DNA of 64,000 nucleotides from Prunella strophiata (GCA_036583965.1 JAZBQD010000026.1:3283400-3347399); one strand, 5' to 3'. Positions 1-10,694 are shown, numbered from the stretch's first letter. Notes: a model not told the origin generated them from the letters alone. Numbers and translations: made by a program.

Positions 1-2287
1 AGTGGAATTTGTGGTTCATTTTTAAATAGAATCTGGAGAACAGAAGAACAAGGTCCTCCTTTTTATTTAAGATTGTTACAGTGCTTTGTATGGGTTTGGT
101 GCCATTCTTTGTGCAGTTGAGCTTGACTCAACCTGAAATGAGAAGTAGCAATACTGTTGATAAGGAAAATTTGGTTTTTTTCATGCAAAAGTAAGGCACA
201 AGTGCCTCCCTCTTAATTTTCCATCAGCTTTCCTGGGAGCTGTTGGTGTGCACATAGAGCAGGCCTGAGTCTTTATGGACTTAGTGTATAGAAATTGGAA
301 AGTAGATTCACAAATATCTGTATTTGCACTGATTAAAATCACAAAATTATAAATACCACCCATTTTCTTAACAACCTGCAATGGTTTTACAGCTCCAATC
401 CAAATCAATCTATGAATGAAACAAGCTCTGTACATTATATTTCTGCAAGCTAATCCAGACACTTTACTGGACATAGCTTAGACATACCTTGTTTGTGAAG
501 CCTTCAAGTTAAATCAGAGTGGAATATGAGAGTGTTGTGAGATTACACCATTTTCCAAGAGCTTGTGGAGTTCCTTTTAATAAATAAACTGAACTTGTTA
601 TTGATGGGCTGTTTTGCAAAAGTGGGAATGGGGTGAGCCAGGACAGAGGCAACTGACAGCAGGGAAAGGGAAACAAGCCATAAACTTTGTGGTGTCCCTT
701 CCCTGGCTTCCCCTGTCAGCCACTAAAGGGTTCCTTTTGAAGCTTTTCCCCCTGTGGGTCCTCCTGCATTCCCTTCCTCACTTCCTAACAGGATTCTTCA
801 GGCAGTAGGCTCAGGAGTGCATCCCAAAGCTCCTCTTCCCCTCCTGCTCTCCTCACCGAGCTGCCTTTCATTTGTTTCTGCCTGAGCAAGGCTGGGTTTG
901 CTGGGTTCTTCCCTCTTTTCTGTCACACATCCTGTGACCCTCACCCGCAGTGAGATCACACATCTAATCCACCTGGGAACACCTCATTGCTGTTCCACAG
1001 AGCAAGGAGCACCATCTCCCAATAATCTCCCTGCCTGTGATCCTGGCAGGAGCAGAGAAGGGAGTCCAGTGCCATCAGAAAGGCTTCTTAACCAGGGAAA
1101 ACTGGATTTGCCTCGGATTCTTTGCATGAAAAATCTGTCGGGTACACCAGCAGCAAGATCCACTGTGTCCCTCCAGATGCACTTTGTGTAATTGGTCCAC
1201 TTGTTTCAAAAATGGCCTGGAAATGCCTATTTTACAATTTTTACACCTATTTTTACACCTATTTTACAAGTCCTTAATTTATGTATCATTGCATAAGTTC
1301 TTCCCCTGCACTTCCTCCTGCCTGCTGTACTTGCCCTACCAGGAGAGGAATTGTTGTCTACAGAGACAATTAAGAGCTGCACCACTGCAAGACAGGAATT
1401 GGAGTAGTTCTTGGGATACCTTGAAAATCAGGTAATTGATTTGAGCTACTTCAGAAATAAAGGATGAGTGATGATTAGCAATTTAAATGGTGCAGCTTTT
1501 TGTGATCATGTTCAGGTCAGAAATGTGTTTATCCCATGGAAACAGCCCATGTAATAATTGTTTTCTTCAGTGAGTTCCATGTCTGTTATTTTATATCTAT
1601 TTTATACATCTATTGTTATTTTCTATATATTGTATGTATAGATGCCTCTATTTGCTTCACAGAAGGCTGGGGAAGCACACATTGCCCTCATTTATCAGTG
1701 TGTTAGGGGGAAAAAAGAGCAGAAAGGATTTTCAGGGCTAGTGGAGTCCTCTCATAGCTGGCCAGGTGCACTGGAATGGTCAAAGGAGCTGAGTCCTCTC
1801 CCTGCTGACAGTGAGATGTGCTGGTGTCTTGTAGATAAAACAGGTCCAAGCCCTTCAGCACAGCCCCAGTCACAAACTGCTCCCTCTACTCTGCAAATTA
1901 GGTTCCCTTATTTCTCTATTTTTCTGTAGAGCTCTGCTCGAAGATCTCGTTGCTCTGACAGTTCAAACAATTTCAGGTGAGATGTTCGGGTTCTGAGTGT
2001 GAGGTCAGTTTAGATTCTCTTGTAGGCAGTTCCTTACCCTCAGCTCGTTTCCAGGGGCTGAAGACACGATCAGGACTGAGAACTGGCAGCAGCAGGACTG
2101 GGTTTTCCCAAGTTCTTAATCTCCCCAGGGATGCAGATCTTTATGTGGGTTTTGTATTGTAAATCACAGTCTCAACGACACTTGAGCCCTCATTTGCATG
2201 GAGGGAAGTTTTTCCCACTAGTTAGTTCAGGAAACTTTACTGAGACAAAATAATTTCAAATCAAATGACTTTGTAATTAATATCTTA

Positions 2288-2323
<36 letters not shown>

Positions 2324-4190
2324 AAGGTTTGTTTCAGTAAAAACTAAGGCAGAAGTTTGCATTATTCATAATTTTCTAACTGCTCTCAAGCAGGGAGATT
2401 ACTTCAAATGCTGACATGAGTGACTCCACTCTGGCAGTTAGGAGATCATTCTTTACCAGATTAAACTATTTCTTTTATTCTTCTCTATCTCAGGGCAGGC
2501 AGGAGTGAAGGGAGATACAGACACCAAATAGAAAGCTGTCATTTGTATTTCATACTAAAATCACTTCTAGGTAGAAGACGAACACGATTGAGGGTTTTGG
2601 ACAGGGAAAAATAATTTTTCTTGAACACTCACTTTTTCAGAGATTAAAAGGATTTAAAGACCTTATCACAGCAAAACTAATTCATATTTATTTGATCACC
2701 CCTTTGAATTAAACATCTAACCTGAGTTCTAAACAAATAATACAACAAGGAAGGGGACAGAAAGAAAAATAAAGACAGAGGAGTGGGGAGAGGGAAAGGA
2801 GAAAGTATGAAAGTCACAAATAGATTAACAGGAAGGATGAAAAACAATGTGTGTGTAATCTTTGTGATTTTATGGGGTTTTTAAAAAGACATCTTTATAG
2901 TCCAGCTGAGTTAATATCAGAACAGAACTTGTTAACAATAAAGTTTTGTGGTTATTATGTTTAAATCATTACTGAAAGACTATTTCAATTACAATATATT
3001 GATTGGATAATAACAATTTTTTTTATTATCATTTACTTGTTACTCCTAATCATAAAACTGTGGCTAGAGAGAAATGGTAGAGGAAGAAAGGATTGTTTCT
3101 ATGATTGTATCTCAGATCCACAAGAAAACTTGTATTATTTTTATCTGCAAAAGAATAATGTTCAAAAAAAACCAAAGTTTTAAATGAAATAACTTGAAAG
3201 AGAGATGATATTTAACAGTTGTTACACGGCAAGTTAATTTTATATTTTGAGAGTAGAAGTATTATTTCTAAAATAGTAATGGGTTAAAAGTAATGGGGAG
3301 AACCTGCCTGAAGTAATCTCTTGGTCCTGAGTGTAATGAAAGAACACTCAGTTTAGTTCAGGGCAACTGGGGTTAGTTTTTGACTATAATCAAAGACAGC
3401 AGAATGTTATTCAGCACTTCATTTTCCTCAAGTTCTTCAGTCCCGTTTTGCTTTCTCTGCAGAAGGCACACAAGTATGAGATGCATGTGCAAAATGTAAT
3501 TATTTGATGTGCAGTGGAAACATGCCAGCTACCTAACGTGAAGTTTCTCATGTTTCACCAGTTCCTTTACTGAACATAATCCATCCTGATTGACCTGGAG
3601 AATGCTATACTGGGCTGGCTGAGTACTTACAAAATATGTAATATTAGTTAACTGATTATAATAAAAACAAAAGGGAAATGGGAAAGCTGCCTGCCTGCCC
3701 TGTCTCAGGCTTTTTTTTTTTTTTTTGGTGCAACAGAGTTTATATTCCCCTCTGTGTTTTTCCACTTTCCTTATTTGAAATGAACAGCTGTAATTGAAAA
3801 GCAAGAAGCTCCATGGTTTATAGAAATAGGTGTTGTTAAGAGCCTTAGCCATCTAATTTTCTTCCTATTGCAGGGCAGGCTTCCTATTGTCTGTCCTTTA
3901 GAGCTAATTTCTTTTCTGATCAAAAGGCCCACATCATTGAAAAGGTAGTAATGACTATTCATTTGCTTGAAACCTCCATTCTGCAGCCTGCAAAGCTTTA
4001 TTTAGAAACTGCTATTTCTTTCTAAAAGGAAAATCTCATTTGTGTCCTTTATAATGTCAATTAAAGTAGAATATATTTTAATTATATATCCTGGAGAGAA
4101 ACCTTTCAGGATCTCAATTTGCTGTGCCAGTGATACATGCTGTAGTTTGAAACAATATGTGCCTTCAAAACTGTGTGTCAGAGAGTAGGA
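1..4190. other. upstream non-coding DNA, no gene supported
   Basis: This AT-rich stretch has no open frame longer than about 97 codons, and none resembles a known protein. It contains an A33 homopolymer at 2289-2321 and a T-run near 3711-3726. The segment around 1225-1270 repeats a short ACACCTATTTT-like motif. One short segment (1930-1976) has good splice sites and is discussed among the findings. I see no RNA gene and no recognisable transposon. Confidence 0.6.
2289..2321. repeat. A33 homopolymer
   Basis: An uninterrupted run of 33 adenines. No SINE or LINE body is recognisable upstream of it, so it is either a simple repeat or the remnant tail of an unidentifiable retroposon on the + strand. 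Length in the assembly is likely uncertain. Confidence 0.9.
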
Positions 4191-4340
4191 ATAAGGTGTG
4201 TTTTGATTTTAATTTGCCACTAATGAATAGTTTATTTGCAGCTAATTAGCAAGTTAGAGTTTTACAATTAATGTCCGATTTCTAATCCAACCGCTAAAAA
4301 GGAGCATGGCCAGTAAATAAGGTGGTTATTGCATCTGTGC
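4190..4340. promoter_or_regulatory. AT-rich block with clustered homeodomain-type motifs
   Basis: About 150 bp packed with TAAT/ATTA cores (for example near 4210, 4221, 4242 and 4267) and a TAATCC-type site near 4286. It lies about 5.2 kb upstream of the SOX3 start codon and directly before a GC-rich patch. Dense TAAT cores with few repeats are typical of developmental enhancers, but they also arise in AT-rich DNA by chance. The regulatory role is inference. Confidence 0.25.
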
Positions 4341-4623
4341 AGAAAACGCCGGAGCAAAGATTCGCGAAGTTTTAAACGGGAAAAACAAAGATGATTTGAG
4401 TTTGTGGGGTTTGGTTGGTTTGGGGTTTTTTTTTTGGTGCCCAACAAGAAGTCCCGGGGAGGGGGGAGGTCCCCGGTGGCCCGGGGGAAGGGGCTGCTGT
4501 CCCCCCGGCCGGGGCTCGCTCCGTGCCCGCGCTGTCCCGCACGGCGGCGGGGCTGCTGCCCCCAGGGCCACCCGCACGGGAACGTGTCCCCGGGCCGGGG
4601 CGGCCAAACGGAGCTTTGAGAAC

Positions 4624-4755
4624 GATTGAGAACGATGGGATCGTTCAGGTTGGAAAAGACTCCTTGAGATCTGCGAGTAAAGCTGGCACTGCCAGCCCAT
4701 CACCGAGCCGTGTCCCCAAGCGCCACATCCCCGCGGCTTTTAGGGGACGGGAGCT
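4624..4755 (-). mobile_element. CR1 LINE 3'-end fragment (minus orientation)
   Basis: Read on the + strand this matches the reverse complement of an avian CR1 3' end. It has a degenerate 9-bp tail repeat (GAGAACGAT-like, twice), then GTTCAGGTTGGAAAAGAC, then the block with CACTGCCAGCCCATCACC and GTCCCCAAGCGCCACATCC. The family is recognised from memory of CR1 consensus structure. It is truncated, probably old, and unusually CpG-rich for a CR1 relic because it sits in the GC-rich SOX3 upstream area. Confidence 0.75.
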
Positions 4756-4789
4756 CCAGCGCTGGGGCTGGAGAATTCTTTCGGGGGGT

Positions 4790-6450
4790 TGGTGCTTGGT
4801 GCTGTAACAGCGAGGGGAGCTTGCAGAAAGTTCCTGTTACTGTCTCATCCACAGGGATGAGATTTCTGCCAGGCGTTGGGCAGCGGGGGTGGTCTCTTTA
4901 GCGTTTATTCTCGGGCTCGTTTTTCCCTCGGTGGTTTTGAGGGAAAACACATGAGCTAAATCTGTGCTTTCCTCGGGGCTCCGCAGAGAGCCCTGCGAGT
5001 TACCCTGTGCTGGTGGTCCCCTCCAGAACTCTGTTAATTGGTAACTCGGGGATGGAGAGAGTCCTTATTAGCAAACTGCCCCCCTCCGCATCCCTCCCCT
5101 CCCGCTGAAGACAGCTCCGCGAGGCGATTGCCAGGAAGGGCTGTTTGTCAAAGGCTAATAAACAAATTCCTGGCGAACACCTGAATGAGCCGGGGCCAGG
5201 AACAACCCAATTAAAAAAACGGGAGCTACTGGTTGGTTTTTTTTTGTGGCGGTGGAAACAATCCGGGCTCGAAAAGGGTCTATTCAGAGAGCGCTCCGAG
5301 AGGTCTGTTTGCAGCCCTCTATTGTTGCCAGAAGCCAAATAAAAGTTCAGCTGGAGGGGCGGGGGGAGGGAAGTGATTAAAAAAAAAAAAAAAAAAAAAA
5401 AACCAAACCAAAAAAACATTCACCGCTGCCTCCTGAACGCGCTGGGAGGCTCAGTTCAAAGGGATCGAGCTATGACCAAACGACTCTGCCCGGGTTTACC
5501 CACGCACTTCAGGATTTTTGTTCCGAAATGTTGCGATTTTTAATGATGTCATCAGAAGTAACCCTTGCTTGCCCGGATCGGCGAGCAGCAGGGACAGCTG
5601 GAGGCTGGGGTGCAGCTGCGATCTCCAGGCGGCGAGGCGCTGGGGCAGCCACGGGAAGGAGCTGGAGCTCGTTTGTCGGAACTAATGATTTTGTTGTCCC
5701 CCTCGCCGGGCTGGGAGGTCGCTCCAGCCGTGTCAGCCCCGAGGCGAGGGAGGCAGCAGCCTCGCAGGCAATCCTCGAGCTGTGTTTTGGCGTGACTACT
5801 TAAATGGAGGATAAATTTTAAAAAAAGAAAAATCTCCTAACGACCTTCAATTGTAGAACCAGCCTTAAATGGCCCATTTAGCAGCCACATTACCACGCTG
5901 AAAACTTCTGGAGGAGGATGTGAATGCCAGCCTGAAAACAGGGATCACGTGAACTTTTATCTTAAGCATCGCTGAAAGGCTGGACATTTTCGGAGGATCA
6001 GCCTGGGGAGGGTCAGCAGGGTCCAAACGAAAGGGGAGCCCAGCTCCCTTGTCCGGGTAAATTTCGAGGACCGAGCCCTCGCTGATCTCGCTCGGGAATT
6101 AGCCTGGTGACCAAGGGAATCTTTTAATAACAGGATTAGACGGGGCCGGCTTCACACATAGAGTTATTCTTTAAAAGCCAGCGATCCTCCCTGACACAGT
6201 TCCAAGATTCCCCCGAGCTCTTCGGGAGCTGCAATTAACATATATTAATGGTTCTTTTTTATTAAGCGTTGATCTCGCAGAAACCCCAGACAGACCCTTT
6301 CAAATGGCCCTTTTCAAGCGCGGCGTCTCTCTCGCGTTCAAGTTGGGTTGTGCTGTAAACTCCTTAACTCGCCTCACGCTCCTTTGTCACCCAGATAAAT
6401 AAATAACAATAATAAAAGGCTCCTCAGCCTTTGACAACTGTATTTACACG
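4790..6450. other. SOX3 upstream non-coding DNA, mixed GC-rich and AT-rich
   Basis: No convincing gene is present. It contains an A-run at 5379-5402. Several low-repeat blocks alternate CpG-containing sequence with TAAT cores, notably about 5800-6000 and 6090-6330 (CAATTAACATATATTAATGG near 6232). Such mixed composition near a developmental regulator often marks conserved enhancers. Conservation cannot be tested here. Confidence 0.45.
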
Positions 6451-6848
6451 ACCTCAAGTGTTCTCCCGACCCCCGCCAGACACACGGGGTGAATTTAAGA
6501 AAATGGCTCCAGGCATCAGGTTTATTGTGCCGGGCCGGGTCCCCTCCTGCTCTCTGCCCCTTCCCCGTGTCCCGGCAGCTCCGCAGGCTCTGTCCCCGGT
6601 CTCGGGGCTGGCATTTGCTGCCCAGGGGGTGGTGGAATGGGGTCACAAAGCGCACTGCAGCGAACTTTGGGGAGCAGCAGCTGCTCCAGCGGGCTCGCCT
6701 CGTCCCTCCTGCTCCCCACCGGCATTTTCAGGACAGGGACAAGGAAGGACAGAGCGACAGCGGGGTGCGGGGTGGCCGCGGGAAGGGGATGCTGGTGGCG
6801 AACTGCGAGCGGCGACAGCCCCGGCAGGGCTCTGCTGGGGAGAGCGGT

Positions 6849-6988
6849 CCGGGGACAGCCCCGAGGGAAGGCGGCTCCGGGGACAGCCCCGAGGGAAGGC
6901 GGCTCCGGGGACAGCCCCGAGGGAAGGCGGCTCCGGGGACAGCCCCGAGGGAAGGCGGCTCCGGGGACAGCCCCGAGGGACGGCGGCT
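6849..6988. repeat. 28-bp minisatellite, 5 copies
   Basis: Five head-to-tail 28-bp units beginning CCGGGGACAGCCCCGAGGGA at 6849, 6877, 6905, 6933 and 6961. The copies are identical except for one substitution in the last unit. GC is very high and each unit contains CpGs. It creates long spurious open frames on both strands because a 28-bp unit shifts the frame each time. It lies 2.6 kb upstream of the SOX3 start codon. Confidence 0.97.
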
Positions 6989-6999
6989 CCGGGCTCCGC

Positions 7000-7890
7000 T
7001 CTCCGCTCCCGAGATCCCAGCCGGGCGTTTGCGCACACAGGGTCCCTGCTCACCCCTGCTGGAAACAGCAATCAGCCGGATTTTGAAGTTTTCCTCGGAA
7101 GCCAAGCGCAGCGGGAGCGTTACAGGGATCTGTGAAATCTGGAAATCCACTGAGTCTGTACCTATATTTTTATTCAGTCAGGATCAGTTCTTTTACAAGA
7201 TTAGCGTTCAAGAGAAATGTTGCCTTGGTTTGGAATAATATGGACCTTAAAAATGTTGAAGAGCTTGGCTTTTAAGGAAAAAAAATCTCTAATTTGAGAC
7301 TCAGGCAGTTCAAAGAAGAATTGAAAGACAAAGTAAAGAGTCCGAAACTTAACGTTGTAATATTTATTTAAGCATTGGCAGAAACACTATTCAGGGGGAT
7401 TTCAGCACGTCCTCTAATTCTCCATACACCCCAATTTTTCGTTGCATGCCAGCGTGTCCAGACCCTCCAACAAACGCTCATATAAAGAAATATCAAAGTA
7501 TTGTAAGGATCTATATCAGTCCGATTTCCTGCCAGCCTGGCAGGTCTTAAACCTCGACTGGAGGGGCTAAAATAAATGAGAGCTTAGAAGTTAATTACGA
7601 GTGTCCGAAGCTATTCCAATATATTGTAAAATGTACACGGCGAACCACTCCCGCCTGGAACAACCCTTCCGCTGTCATCCTGTCCCCTCGGGCTGCCAAA
7701 TTTTGACTTCGCTCAATACACCGGCAGCAAACCAAGCAAAAACCAAAGTGCTGACTACACCACAGCCGGTCGCAAGCGGGATTTATTTCCCCTTCGACGC
7801 TGTTCAACAGATCATTTTGTAAAAAAAAAAAAAAAATCCGTACAAAACGAGCGAGACCTTCACCTGCTAAATCCCAGCAGTGCTCAGATG
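7000..7890. other. SOX3 5' flank, no gene seen
   Basis: Moderately AT-rich sequence between two GC-rich segments, with scattered CpGs and no repeat. The part from about 7590 to 7820 keeps several CpGs and is non-repetitive, so it may be a conserved proximal regulatory block. Nothing in it resembles a coding exon with splice sites. Confidence 0.4.
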
Positions 7891-8367
7891 GGCTCAAATC
7901 AACCCTCCGTGCTGCTTCGAGTCCCTCAGTGCCCGTGCGGTCCCCTGAGGGCCGGCAGCTCCTCATCAACGCCCTGCCCTGGAGGTTTTCTCCTCCTCCC
8001 CGTACCGATTACCGTCCTTACACTCGCGGTCTGCTCTTTGGGGTGACCCCGGTGCCCGCCAAGCCGGGGAGCTGCGGCGGCAGCAGCGCTCCTCGCCGGG
8101 CCGCCCAGGACGGGACGGGAGGCTCGGACACGTCCGCACCTGGAGGCCCCCGACCCTCCCCGGCGCCCCACACGGCCCTGGGGCAGTTTGCTCATAGCTA
8201 CAGCGGCGATGCTGCCCGCATGCTCCGGCAGCGAGGCTTTCCCCGAGCAGCCTGCGGCTCGCTCTGCCTCTCCTGCCCCAGCGCTCCCCGGCCCGGAGAG
8301 CCGCCCGGCTTCTGCAGCCCGAGCTGGAGCGGAGGCTGCGGGAGGATGAGGAGGAGCAGGGATGGGG

Positions 8368-8392
8368 CAGCCCAGCCCAGCCCAGCCCAGCC
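8368..8392. repeat. CAGCC pentanucleotide microsatellite
   Basis: Five tandem CAGCC units, about 1.2 kb upstream of the SOX3 start codon. Short and probably polymorphic; no function is implied. Confidence 0.95.
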
Positions 8393-8533
8393 AGCCTGCC
8401 CTGCTCCCCGGCGGAGAGCGCTGTGCCCGCGGCGCTCCCAGCCGGCCCTGTCCGTGCAGGTGCGGCGTCCGTGCCTCTGGCGAGGGAAGGGAAGGAGGGC
8501 TAACGGGAGGGGAGGGACGGGCAGGGAAGCCGG

Positions 8534-8543
8534 TGATTGACAG
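8534..8543 (+). promoter_or_regulatory. PBX/MEIS-type site TGATTGACAG upstream of SOX3
   Basis: The decamer TGATTGACAG is a perfect match to the composite PBX-PREP/MEIS (TALE homeodomain) consensus. From memory, human SOX3 expression is reported to be raised by PBX1 and MEIS1 acting through a promoter site of this kind. The motif is seen directly; its use in this species is inference. A second core (TGATTGAC on the minus strand) lies at 9260-9267, close to the likely transcription start. Confidence 0.55.
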
Positions 8544-9224
8544 CTCAAGTGGGCGCCGCTCCACTCTCGTATCCGCCGCCAAAGTTTTCTTTCACACGGA
8601 GAGAACTTTCTGTTGCCATGAAACTCGGGGGATTCGCAAGCGCCCGGCCCCTCTACCCCCCCTCCCCTCTTTTGGAGCAGCCGAGTGGAAAAGCTCAAGT
8701 GGCAGCGGGGTGGGTGTAGGTGGGGATGGCCGGGAGTGCCCGGCCGGCAGCCACCCCTCCCGGCCCCGCGGGGCAGCCCCTCTCCCAGCGACAGCCGTGC
8801 GGGGTCCCAGCATGGCAATGTAGATTCCCCCCAGGCGACAGCTCAGGAGTGGAAGAGTTTAGCCCGTCCATCCATCCCCCGCCCCTCCATCCGCTCCAGG
8901 GTGCAGTGCGGGCTCCTCTCGGTCTGCGGGCAGCCTCTCGGAGCGCGGCCCGGGACCGTGCAGCATCACCCGGGAGCCCCAAACCCCTTTGTGCCCGGCG
9001 GCCGCGCAGCTCCCGCTCGCAGCGCTCCGCTCCGCCCCGCTCTCCTCCCCGCGGCCCCGAGGGCAGCCCCGGCCCGTTCCTGGCCCGGCCGCAGCTGCGG
9101 AGCCGCTCTGCCCCGGGGGCTGCGGCGGGCGGGGCCCGGCCCCGCGGCCGCGGCATCCCCGGGCCCGGGGCTCTCCGCCCGCCCCCGGCCGGTCCGTTCC
9201 CGGCCCGGGGCTGTCGGGAACCGC

Positions 9225-9285
9225 TCGCTGATTGGCCGCCGCCCCCTCATTTATAGCCCGTCAATCACGGACCCCCGCGATCCGA
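9225..9285 (+). promoter_or_regulatory. SOX3: SOX3 core promoter (inverted CCAAT, TATA-like box)
   Basis: An inverted CCAAT box (ATTGG at 9231-9235, context CTGATTGGCC) lies about 17 bp upstream of the TATA-like TTTATA at 9250-9255. A TGATTGAC core on the minus strand follows at 9260-9267. This order suggests transcription initiating around 9275-9290, giving a 5'UTR of about 270 bases. NF-Y binding to CCAAT boxes is a reported feature of mammalian SOX3 promoters. The start site is estimated from spacing and has not been observed. Confidence 0.6.
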
Positions 9286-9424
9286 GCGCGCATCGCCCGC
9301 TGCCGCCCGCGGGAGCCGCTCCGCACAGCAGCAGCTCCTCCGCCACCGCCAGCACCTCGCGGAGCGCCGCTTCTGCCAGGCACAAAAACTTCCTCCTTCT
9401 CTCGTGGCAGCCGCCCAGACAGGT

Positions 9425-9486
9425 TCTTTCTTTTTTTTTTTTTTTTTTTTTTTGGTTTGTTTGGTTTGTTGTTTTTTTTTTTTTTT
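9425..9486 (+). repeat. long T-rich tract in the SOX3 5'UTR
   Basis: T23 (9431-9453), then a GGTTTG-type spacer, then T15 (about 9472-9486), all between the inferred promoter and the start codon at 9554. In the mRNA this is a poly-U tract ending about 68 bases before the AUG. It interrupts an otherwise GC-rich 5'UTR. The frame upstream of the ATG stays open through it and would encode poly-Phe, but the first codon of that open stretch at 9404 is GTG, so it is not a credible extension. Confidence 0.85.
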
Positions 9487-9553
9487 GAACTTCCTCTCTG
9501 CGCTCGGTGCCCGCCTGCCCGCCGCCCTGGCGCACCTTTTACCGGCCCCGGCC

Positions 9554-10510
9554 ATGTACAGCATGCTGGAGACGGAGATCAAGGCGCCGCAGCCCACGGC
9601 GGGCAGCACCGGGGGCAACCCCGCTCCGGGCAGCACCGGCAAAGGCGGCGGAGGCGGCGGGGCCGGGAACGGAGCGGGAGCGGGCTCGGACCAGGACCGG
9701 GTGAAGCGCCCCATGAACGCCTTCATGGTGTGGTCGCGCGGGCAGCGGCGGAAGATGGCCCAGGAGAACCCCAAGATGCACAACTCGGAGATCAGCAAGC
9801 GCCTCGGCGCCGACTGGAAGCTGCTGAGCGACGCCGAGAAGCGGCCCTTCATCGACGAGGCCAAGCGGCTGCGGGCCGTGCACATGAAGGAGTATCCGGA
9901 TTACAAATACCGGCCCCGGAGGAAGACCAAGACCTTGCTGAAGAAGGACAAATACTCGCTGCCCGGTAACCTGCTGGCCCCGGGGGGGGGCAACGCGGTG
10001 AGCAGCCCCGTCGGGGTGGGGCAGAGGATTGACACTTATGCCCACATGAACGGCTGGACCAACGGGGCTTACTCACTGATGCAAGACCAGCTGGGCTACA
10101 GCCAGCACCCGGGCATGAACAGCCCGCAGCTGCAGCAGATGCACCGCTACGACATGACGGGCCTGCAGTACAGCCCCATGATGTCCTCGGCCCAGACCTA
10201 CATGAACGCCGCCTCCACCTACAGCATGTCCCCCGCCGCCTACGGCCAGCAGCCCTCCACGGCCATGAGCCTGGGCTCCATGGGCTCCGTGGTGAAATCC
10301 GAGCCCAGCTCGCCGCCCCCGGCCATCACCTCGCACTCGCAGAGGGCCTGCCTGGGAGACCTGCGGGATATGATCAGCATGTACCTGCCCCCCGGCGGGG
10401 ATGCCACAGACCCTTCGGCCCTGCAGGGCAGCAGGTTACACAGCGTGCACCAGCACTACCAGAGTGCCGGGACTGCCGTCAATGGTACCGTACCACTAAC
10501 TCACATATAA
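9554..10510 (+). CDS. SOX3: SOX3, SOXB1 HMG-box transcription factor
   Basis: A single-exon 318-residue nuclear DNA-binding activator that keeps neural progenitors undifferentiated, acting with POU and other partners. The N-terminus begins [11 protein letters not shown] Gly/Ser-rich linker with six consecutive glycines (31-36) follows. The HMG box spans about residues 48-126 (RPMNAFMVW at 52-60) and runs into the basic [18 protein letters not shown] segment. The transactivation region carries [16 protein letters not shown], whose VKSE at 247-250 fits the SUMO motif shared by SOX2/SOX3. The C-terminus [13 protein letters not shown] is SOX3-type; SOX2 ends differently. HMG-box features GADWKLL and [14 protein letters not shown] also favour SOX3 over SOX1/SOX2. 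The ATG at 9554 has G at -3 and starts the conserved MYSML. Human SOX3 is much longer (about 446 residues) because of alanine tracts absent here. The length matches the roughly 310-residue chicken protein. No frameshift or internal stop is present. Confidence 0.98.
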   Translation: MYSMLETEIKAPQPTAGSTGGNPAPGSTGKGGGGGGAGNGAGAGSDQDRVKRPMNAFMVWSRGQRRKMAQENPKMHNSEISKRLGADWKLLSDAEKRPFIDEAKRLRAVHMKEYPDYKYRPRRKTKTLLKKDKYSLPGNLLAPGGGNAVSSPVGVGQRIDTYAHMNGWTNGAYSLMQDQLGYSQHPGMNSPQLQQMHRYDMTGLQYSPMMSSAQTYMNAASTYSMSPAAYGQQPSTAMSLGSMGSVVKSEPSSPPPAITSHSQRACLGDLRDMISMYLPPGGDATDPSALQGSRLHSVHQHYQSAGTAVNGTVPLTHI

Positions 10511-10662
10511 ACAAACTTGGCTGCTCCGGACGGCTCCCCGTCCTAATCCCTAACCCCACCACCGCTCCCTGACCACACCGGGACCTACGGCAGTGTTGCT
10601 CGGCTTAGCAGACTTAATACTAACTCTGGAGAAATTTTAAAAAGGAAATCCGTTAGTTGTGT

Positions 10663-10694
<32 letters not shown>

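Larger units (their letters stand above)
7900..10480. other. CpG island covering SOX3 promoter and coding region
   Basis: GC-rich sequence with frequent CpG dinucleotides, interrupted only by the T-tract at about 9425-9486. CpG islands spanning the promoter and single exon are usual for SOXB1 genes and other developmental regulators. Satellite GC-rich segments flank it at about 4440-4800, 6450-7080 and 11320-12600, so the locus is a chain of islands. The many overlapping open frames here come from low stop-codon frequency and are not genes. Confidence 0.85.

Noticed and set aside
6431..7238. Overlapping 234- and 249-codon frames across the 28-bp array
   Set aside because: Their length comes from the GC-rich minisatellite, which is open in several frames and on both strands. 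There is no homology or splice context.
8685..9488. Long Pro/Arg/Ala-rich open frames (up to 267 codons) upstream of SOX3
   Set aside because: They sit in a CpG island where stop codons are rare, overlap in several frames on both strands, have no domains, and end in poly-Phe from the T-tract.
9404..9553. In-frame N-terminal extension of SOX3 by 50 codons
   Set aside because: The initiating codon at 9404 is GTG, the extension would be mostly poly-Phe from the T-tract, and the ATG at 9554 starts the conserved MYSML of SOX3.
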